The notes beneath the pieces are model-generated. The model had not been told where the DNA came from. It saw only the letters and a program-made list of their open reading frames with translations, and searched no databases. Position numbers and translations under genes: made by a program. A stretch of 64,000 nucleotides of DNA from Pyrenochaeta sp. MPI-SDFR-AT-0127 (lineage: Eukaryota > Ascomycota > Dothideomycetes > Pleosporales > Cucurbitariaceae), in assembly GCA_020747015.1 (NCBI GenBank), contig JAGTJM010000043.1:124001-188000 (forward strand), given 5' to 3'. Below, piece after piece: positions 56,195 to 64,000 of this stretch. Each line of letters starts with the position of its first letter. Within the stretch, counting starts at the first letter, position 1.

Positions 56195-58000
56195 TTAGAC
56201 GCGACTCTCCGCAACACGCGGGTTCTTGTCATCGCCGATATTATCAAGACGATCCTCCTGAATATCCTTCTCGATAGCATGAAGATCAACGTGGGCAACC
56301 GCATCAGAGCCATCGAAAATACGGGCAATTTCCTCAAGAGTCGGGCCCTTGGTCTCGGGGTAGACGAAATACACCCAGGTAAATTCAACAGTGATCCAAA
56401 TCTATTGAGATGTCAGTATTGGCCATGAGGATGTAGACTACAAGTTATAACTTACAGTGTAGAAGAGAGCCAAGTTCCAGTGTTTGGGGAGACGTTTCCA
56501 CGCAACGGGATTTGTCTGACCACCAACAGCCAGGATCGCCTGGACAGTGATGTTCATAATAGTAAGGCCCTTAGCACGAAGGCGGTATGGGAGAATCTCA
56601 AGAGCGTAGGCCACGAGCAGACCAGACCAAGCGAGAGCGTAGAAACAACCGAAGATCCAGACAAAGGGGATCTGGGCGTATCCAGCGGCCTTGTTGGTCT
56701 CGCCCGAATTTTCGTAGATGGCGCAGGTGATAGTCCAGCAGATGAATGATACAACCATACCAGCTGTAGCAGACAGGAAGAGGGGGCGACGACCAACCTT
56801 GTCGATCAGGGTGGCAGCGTAGAGAGAAATACCGAGGTAGAGAACACGTTCACCAGCGGATAGCTGCGGTTGTTGTTAGCCATTTAGTGCATGGAAAGGC
56901 AATGAGCATACTTACACCCATCTTCTGATTTGGGTCCTTAATTCCAGCACCCTCGTACACAAGATTGATATAGTTGGAGAACAAAGCGTTGCCGGAGTAC
57001 TGCGAGATGATACCGAGGGAGATGAGAATAGCCAACCTCCAGCGATTACCCTTGGTCTTGAAAAAGTCAATGTAGCTGGAATTCCTGTTCGCATCACGCT
57101 CCATCCTGATTGTATCCCTCATCTCCGTGTACTCGAACTGGACAGTCGCGTTGTTCCTGTCACCGTTGGCATGGTAATAAGAGAGCATATTCAAGGCCTC
57201 CTCATAACGCTCCTTGGAGATCAACCAACGCGGTGATTCTGGAACCCAGAAGATGAAGCACAGCTGGATCAAAGATGGAAGTCCCTGGAGCATGGTAATG
57301 GACCTCCACGACCACTCGTTGTCGGCTTGCATGGTGCCCCAGCCAATGAAGGCGACGAAGAGAGCGCCCAAATTCCATAGACAATTGTAGACGGCAGTGA
57401 AAATACCGCGATGTTGAGGATGGCAGATCTCAGTAAGAAGAATGGGCGAGCACATTTGGGCGAAAGAGTTGCCGAAACCGAGGACAAGACGGCCAGCCAT
57501 GTAGATTTGCCAGTTTGTGGAGAAAGTCGAGACAAGGGCTCCAGCAATCATAATCACACAGCCGGTAGCGATGGGAATCTTACGTCCAAGCCATTCAGTG
57601 TAGAAGGGACTAGAGATTGTTAGTCTGTTGGCCGTGACAAAATTTCAATGTCAATTTCTTACACGACGAAAAAGCTGGCAATAGAACCAATGTTGTAGGC
57701 ATTGTTCATGATTCCCAGGCGGTTGTCATCCGGGTTGTCAAAGTACTTGGCCCAACGGGGCATTTGCTGGGACGAGTTCATCATCATACTGGGAAGTCGT
57801 CAGCAACTTGTAATGATTACTCTAAACCTTACTCACCCATCGTAACCTGTGGTAGCAGAGGCAACGCAGAGAATGGCTGCCCAGAAGTATAGCTTTCGTA
57901 GATTTGGGTCCTTGCGCCAGTTGACCTTCTCAAACTCGGGAGCATCCTCGCGAGCAGCTACAGAGTCGCCCTTGGGCGCACCCATGGCGATAGCGACCAT
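56195..58000 (-). CDS. MFS sugar transporter (lactose/hexose permease type)
   Basis: A proton-coupled sugar porter of the plasma membrane. Exons 58000-57837, 57788-57663, 57609-56916, 56863-56456 and 56401-56195 give 532 residues with about 12 membrane spans. Family motifs are visible: EWLGRKIPIATG after span 2, VPESPRWLISKERYEEAL after span 6, DKVGRRPLFLSATAG in the second half, and the C-terminal YPETKGPTLEEIARIFDG. The segment SQYSGNALFSNYINLVYEGAG with ISL preceding is typical of the fungal lactose-permease branch, which also moves other di- and monosaccharides; the substrate is not set by sequence. A second ATG at 57985 is a possible start. Exon order and phases all agree with the family. 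The tail DKNPRVAESRV is soluble. Confidence 0.93.
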
Positions 58001-61000
58001 GTTGAGTAGGATATGTAATGGGACCGGGTGGTTGAGAGTCGGGCTTCGAGGTCAACGAAGATTGGAGTTTGCACCGGAGGGGCCAAGAGCCTTGAGGTTG
58101 AAAGTGACCCTCGTCCAGCGTCTCATACTTATACTTGATGCAGCATAAATGAAGGCGACTCCAAAGTCGAAACTTATTGAAACAAATGCCCGGTCCCTAG
58201 CGGCTTAACGGACATGGATGCCGGGTTGTGCAGGACATCTGTCAGACAGGCGCGGAAAGCACCAATAATGTCCTGTCGCCAAAATCCTCCAAGCCACCCG
58301 CTGGGACGAGGCCCGACAACACCGGGGGCGAGACTTGTCAACCCTTCGGCTATATCTTGTAAGCGCTAGTCATTGGATGGCAATGCTGATGGTCCAACGT
58401 TGTCTGCAAATTGCGGCTGCCCCGTGGGGAATACGGAAATCTTCCAGAAGACACATGCGTTGAGGCGCTCAAACGCATAGGAGCACGAGACAATACAACT
58501 ATATACGATTATCACCCGGTCATTGGCTCCTGCATATCGAACCAGACAATAGAGTTGAGTGCCGTGGAGCCAGAACATGTGGTCTATGTGGATGGCAATC
58601 AATGTTGACTTCAATCATCATCTGTTCGTGCATGTATGATTGGTACAGTGGGGCACACTTGGGACGCACACCCTAGGAAGTCATGCGGGAGGAACCTTTC
58701 TCCAGGAAATGTTGCCAGTCGTGGCGATGTCTTTCATTCCTCGCTTCTGGTGTGGCAGCGCAGCACGCAGCTGTGGGATTTCCTTTCACAAGGCTGATCA
58801 CCAAGTCCTCCAGGGCTCATCAGGCGACTCTTCCCGCGGAAAATCTCATATTGCGCCCGAAATGCTTCTGGGATCTGACTCTCTAAGTCATGATGGGGCC
58901 AACCAGAAGCGATGATAGCGGTGGGGTAGACTCCTAATACGGGGCTGGCAACTGCCAAGGTGGAAAAATGGGCCTGCACGCCGGGATGTGGAATTTGGAC
59001 AGGCCACCAACACCAGCGGGGAATTACATTGGCGAACCGATTCCTGGGTTCTATGCATCATTAAGCGATTTGTAGGGAAGGACTGTGCCAGTCGACTGTG
59101 ACACACAAGTCCAGAATAGTCGCAAGAAGGCGTGATCCAATAGTGAGCGTGCCAGTCGAGGTTGGAATATGCGTATGCAAACAACAGGGTGGCTGCGAGG
59201 CTTGAGCCGCGCCATCAAGCCTGCTCTCGGCGTGCATATGATATGGAAACGTTGCCAGCCACACTCGACCTCTCTGTCCAGCATCGAGCCACATGTCTCG
59301 CGAAATAACGCGAGCAAAAAGCTGGTCCTTGGAGCACTGGAGATGAAAACCTATTAGACATACCAAGCACCAAGTTGTTGGAATTTTATTAATTGCTGTT
59401 AACGGGAAGCGAGGAGTTAGTGGGGCTGGGATGTATACATTGCACCCAGCGTCGCTGGCCACGGGCCCGCTTAACCCCACTACTGTGAATATAGTTCCCA
59501 CAGAAATCTCTCCACATCCTTATCTGGACGTCGTGAAGGTGTAAGCTAGCATTATGAGCGTCACGATTCTCATTGACTCCATTAGCCTTCGGTTAGAGTG
59601 CGTTGCAAAGTGGCAAAGTCGCCTAGGCTGGTCATCCTTGATCCACTGTTGTAGCTACATGTCCTCACGAGATTTGATCTAGCGCACAGTATTGGACAAA
59701 GACAGCCTTGGAGGAAGCGGGGCCAGGATTTTGCAGCCAGCATCGCCGACTCAACCGCGAATTTATCAGGAAGCTATCTTGAGAAGGGTAACGCTGGAGA
59801 TCGCAACGGAACAGAAAACGATCATCCGAGGCAGCGGTAGGACGCATGGGCCCGATGAAGCGGTAAACGGTGATACTGTGGAGAATTTCCTGTGGTAGCT
59901 GGATTCGTGTCGAAAGCGCTCAATGCAGGAAACCGCATGTGATCTCAAGGTGGCCATCATGACAGCCAACCATAACCACTAAGCTACGACGATGTGTCCA
60001 AACAAGCGAACGGCTCAGAACCCGAAAATTTCGCTTCAGCCAGACTAAGTTCTAGACCAAGGGTGTATATATTTAACTTAGTCTTCTTGGGTCTTCTCGG
60101 GCGCGTAACCCAAGACCCCTGTTCCTGTGGCTCTAATGCAGCTCAAGGTTCAGGGCACTGACGGGAAGACGAGCCGAAATGTCAAAATGGCTGACATAAG
60201 CACCCTGCTACATCTCATATGGTATACCTCCGAATGCTCTTTGGCTGCTATCCACCTGCTGTGGACGAAGCCTTCTCACTCGTTTCCTCGTGGTCTTCAT
60301 TGCTAAATCACATCGTTCAGCCAATTTGAGACTTTATCACTTGCATTGTGAGAGGATGGCAGCGAGGACAAGTAGACATGCTACAACAATGAGGAAGCAA
60401 TCGTGAACGTGGTGTCTTTACACATGAAGTCGCTTTCTCAAATATGTGCACGGCTACAGAATCTGAACCACGCCACATTACGAATCTGGAGATGTGACTT
60501 GATCTTGTCATTTTTCCGGCCCATCTGCAGATGTTCTCCCCGGTGAGGCAGCACTGCAACACGAATCAAAGTCTACAGAGCAAAAGCTATACCACATACT
60601 CGGAAAGTATTATCAAAATATCACTTCATGCTAATCAGCGACCGCGAGACTCCTCAATAGGAGCGTTCTAACAACTGGGTAAATACATAGATTCCACTCG
60701 CTACTTCCTTCGAATCACTCTGATAGATCATACTCCATGATCAACTACTCTCTTTGGGTGCTTTCGGGCCATTCTTTAATAAACAGGCTGTCATACGCGA
60801 TTCTCATACCATACGCACCGACGACGGCATATCATACCTTCGATACTCTAAAAAGTCCTCACCTCGATTTCTAGACAGATTTAAATCTGTAATGGTACTC
60901 GCATACATAGAGTAAAGATTCAAGGTCAGAAATATACAGTCGGAAAGCTCCCCCCAAGCCGAAGCTTTTGGTCATCCTAAGTTCAGGAGCATGCAGCCTC

Positions 61001-64000
61001 ATGACCGGCATCCGACTCGCAGCAACGCTCGTACATACCAGCCCTGGTATTTTTTATAATCCTTGAAGAATCATGTTACGTTGCGGGGCTTTGATCGCTG
61101 TATAAAATGCGGTTGATGCATTGAGTCTTAGGACATGGCACCTTTAGCCAACGACCGATGGTTGAAGATCGAGGTGGCGCACTGAACCCACGAAAATCGC
61201 TCGTCATGAATTTCCCTACAGTTTTGGCTGATCAAGGCGCTCAAGTTCGCTTCAGTAGAGAACTCGGCTTCGGTTCTTATCTCTCAAAAGCCCTCCTTCG
61301 GGTTCTCATCGACCAGTACGGATTTCAATATATCAGGACCTGCCGATCCTCCCGGGATCTTCGGAGGAGCAATTACGAAGAGACAGATGTATCAAAAATA
61401 TACAGGCGAGCGACATCCGGAGTGAGATCAGAAACCGTCGATTTTAAAGCACGGCTGTTGGTTTCGCCAGTGTGAAAAGAGGCGTTGGGCTAGCGACCAC
61501 TAAAACTTAGCGCAACTTCGTGCTTAGCACTCCTGAATCGACTCTCAATTTCCACTTTCATGCATGTTCATCCCAAACGCTGTGGCTTTCACAGGTTTAT
61601 GGCAGAGGTTCCTTTCATTCTACCAACACCAGGAACCGTGAGAAAGTGTGCACAGCTTTCTAACATTTCGATTTCGCGAAAGCCTCACTGAATTGAGACA
61701 TGTAATAGTGATATGCTAAAGTGAAACACGAACCCACGTGCCAATGAGCCATTGTCGATACTCTATGAGAGTCTAGACACTAGTTGAGGCGAATGGCTCG
61801 CGTATTCTGCGAGAGGCGTGCCGAAATCCGGTGGCCATTACAACTTGTGGAAACAAGCAGCGAATCAGAGAGGCTACCAGCTGATTTTGCCTCGGGTCAG
61901 CCTCGAAGGATCGTTGAGCATGATTTCATGAAAAGACCACAAGAACTCGCCAACTGGTAAAACTACCATATGCTCCGCTTCACGTCATTATTATTTCCAC
62001 GGACACTTTCACCGCATGCACTACCGATCGCTCCCAACCTTCGATACGTGCACAGCATAATGAGCGGCTGCGGTAACCCTAGTTGAGATTAAAGTAACCT
62101 GATTTAGGGATTTTCATATCATGAGGTTTCCCGAAGAAAGGTAGTATAGAATCCTCCATGTTTGCAACGCTAATTGGAGGGCTCAACAATAATACAATGA
62201 TATACTCAAATCTTATCTGATTCACACACAACGCCTCGATACCATGCGAATTCATGGAATGTTTTCCTGATACTTTTTACCGCCAGGGATAGGTGTATTG
62301 CGACAAAAGAATACCCTGAGAATCTGGAATCTGGAAGAGATTACTGCATTACGTCTTGTTTACCTAGACAGGTCAATATAATGGTGATCTACATATGAAC
62401 TTCAGTAGGGTGGTGGCAATGAACTCGAACTAGGCTAAGCGGCGCGGAAGACGAGTCCTGGGATATGCTGTCTAGGATTCGCCTTTGGTATTCGTCATTT
62501 CCAGTAGAGATACGGTGGTTCTGAGTCAAGCTCCCCAGGAAATGGAGAGTGAGGGTGAAGTGGGAAGGATTCTGGGCGACTCTGGTCGTGCATCGGAAAT
62601 TCGGGTACGGGTGGTGCGCACTGGCTCAATGGAGGGTTGAAGCTGTGCCTCGAACCGTGCATGAAATTGTTGAACGCTGGCATGGGATAGCCGAGCACAG
62701 AACGGCTGGGCGCGTCGAAGGATGCTCTGTGGGCATGCTGACTCGGGTCGATAGGAAGTTGTGCACAAAGCCCAGAATAGCCTAGGCCCCTGCACATGCA
62801 AGGATCATTCTCAAATATACCTGCAGCATCGATGCATGGTGAAGGACAGAGGCCTCACCAAAGATCCCAAATTGAATTGTGACAGTTGGCATCGGCTTCC
62901 GCAGGGGCGGTCGCTGATGTCAATGGTGATTAGGTGTGTATTGAAGACAGGACCAAGATGGATGGATGAAGGGGGATGAAGGAGGCAAGAGCAAATACTA
63001 TCTGTGTTGTGTGTTGGCTGCATCACTGAAGTATACTGCACAAAGCAAAGACTTGGTCAAAATAATCATTTTCATAATCTGTTGGAAGCACACATCCTTG
63101 CGTGTAAAGTGGGATTGTTTTAAGAGTCCCTGATGTTTCCTACGCAAACGTTCTCCCAGTTTGAATGGCGGTTCCAGATAAGCACCGATCTGAACAAAGT
63201 TTTTGAGTACTTCATATTGACTCTTCAAAGCAGCAAAATGTCAATAAATGCACGACCAATTTCATTTTTAGTATCAACGTTCGCATCGTGTCCTAAGGCG
63301 CCGACGATGACGATGAGCTGGTGCTTTCGCGACGGTTAATAGGGAAAACAACATGGTCATCATCATCTAAGAAGTTATAGCACGTATCAGTATATGCCTC
63401 GGTCTCTAATTACAACTGTGAAATATGGAGAGGCTCATTGTCGTTTTGGGTGCGCCAACAAAGGGCTAAATTCAGAGTGTGATGCATCACGTAGAGCGTT
63501 GGCTCCGAGCTTGTATGGACTCAGTGATTTTATGATCAGCATTTGATGTTGTATGTCCTGATTGTAAACGACTCCTGGGTATGTCATGAGTGATATTAAT
63601 AGCGTTAAATCATGGAGCTCAGAGAATGCGGTCGTAGTCCCAGAATTCAGCAGAATTGTAGCAGTTTCAGTGTTTTTCCTGAAGAAAACTTCCTCTAACA
63701 GGAGACGAGTTGAACACTGGTTCGGATCAAGTTCTACGTTAATCAGAACGGTGAAGATCCAGTCACTTGACCGAGTTACCCCTAGATGCTTATGTTCTAA
63801 ATGGCTCTAATGGTCTGCCATAAATAAATGGATTTGATCCTTCGTCGTTGCACGATTCGACATACCTGGACTAAGTAGAAACAATAGTGACGCCATAACC
63901 GCTATCATAAAACTGATTATCGCATGGTTGGACTATCTCATTGAAAAAGATATATGACCACTTTCTCCCACTCAGAGTATCTCACAACATGAATTTGATA
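58001..64000. other. Six-kilobase stretch with no supported gene
   Basis: The first few hundred bases are the sugar transporter promoter. Beyond it I find no domain, tRNA, or mobile element protein on either strand. Short coding-like ORFs exist at 59692-59898 (plus, non-ATG), 61158-61475 (plus, 105 residues from an ATG) and 62801-62495 (minus). A small inverted repeat, TCTTGGGT with ACCCAAGA, lies near 60086-60116. Confidence 0.4.
62495..62797 (-). CDS. Possible terminal exon of an unrecognised gene
   Basis: The frame has ATG at 62782 or an open 5' end and reads a His/Pro/Ser-rich segment (DPSQHAHRASFDAPSRSVL) ending in LDSEPPYLYWK. Just upstream the frame is Cys-rich (CPSPCIDAAG, then CMCRGLGYSG). 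Its composition looks like fungal low-complexity protein rather than random sequence, but no upstream exon can be built and it is not a known family. Confidence 0.2.
   Translation of the reverse strand: MCRGLGYSGLCAQLPIDPSQHAHRASFDAPSRSVLGYPMPAFNNFMHGSRHSFNPPLSQCAPPVPEFPMHDQSRPESFPLHPHSPFPGELDSEPPYLYWK

Noticed and set aside
1..64000. A biosynthetic, defence or metabolic cluster spanning the window
   Set aside because: The genes are mostly housekeeping membrane, glycosylation and regulatory functions on both strands, with no core synthase, NLR or transposon enzyme.

Overview
The window reads as a filamentous ascomycete (Pezizomycotina) chromosome segment. Introns are short (about 45-200 nt) with GT-AG ends, genes are spaced monocistronically on both strands, and the gene set is fungal: septin, PROPPIN, ceramide synthase, OCH1, a DHYC palmitoyltransferase, an annexin and an MFS sugar porter. 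The small Cys-rich proteins and the DUF6536-type membrane protein suggest a Dothideomycete, perhaps Pleosporales, but that placement is inference. No rRNA, tRNA, CRISPR or intact transposon was recognised.

Left part (1-14.4 kb) is gene-dense: a Cdc11-type septin (-, runs off the left edge), an Atg18-family PROPPIN (+), a Lag1 ceramide synthase (-), a Bax-inhibitor/TMBIM protein (-), a multispanning DUF6536-type protein (+), an OsmC-like peroxidase (-) and an F-box protein (+). Most of these act in membrane lipid handling, stress or morphogenesis, but they do not form an obvious cluster. From 14.4 to 19.3 kb there are only relics, including tails that resemble the F-box gene. From about 19.3 to 23.4 kb lies a GC-rich block open in several frames, probably the long upstream region of a TALE homeobox regulator (23445-25261, +).

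Middle part (25-46 kb): a Pfa5-type palmitoyltransferase (-), two small proteins that share an uncharacterised Cys/His zinc module (+), an arrestin-like protein (+), a third small Cys protein (+), an annexin with a long QYGAPPP-repeat N-terminus (-), a Q/P/H-rich low-complexity protein (+) and OCH1 (-). Between them are gene-poor stretches of 1.5-3.5 kb.

Right part (46-64 kb): a diverged tandem duplication of about 131 bp, an unnamed 553-aa fungal protein (-), a PGAP4-like glycosyltransferase (+), an F-box-like ORF interrupted by one TGA (+), a five-exon MFS sugar transporter (-), then 6 kb with no gene I can support. Exon structures were built by hand from splice consensus, frame continuity and family resemblance. 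Every multi-exon model below sums to a multiple of three, except the truncated septin. Lengths, motifs and exon ends come directly from the sequence; function is by recognition of family features without any database search.
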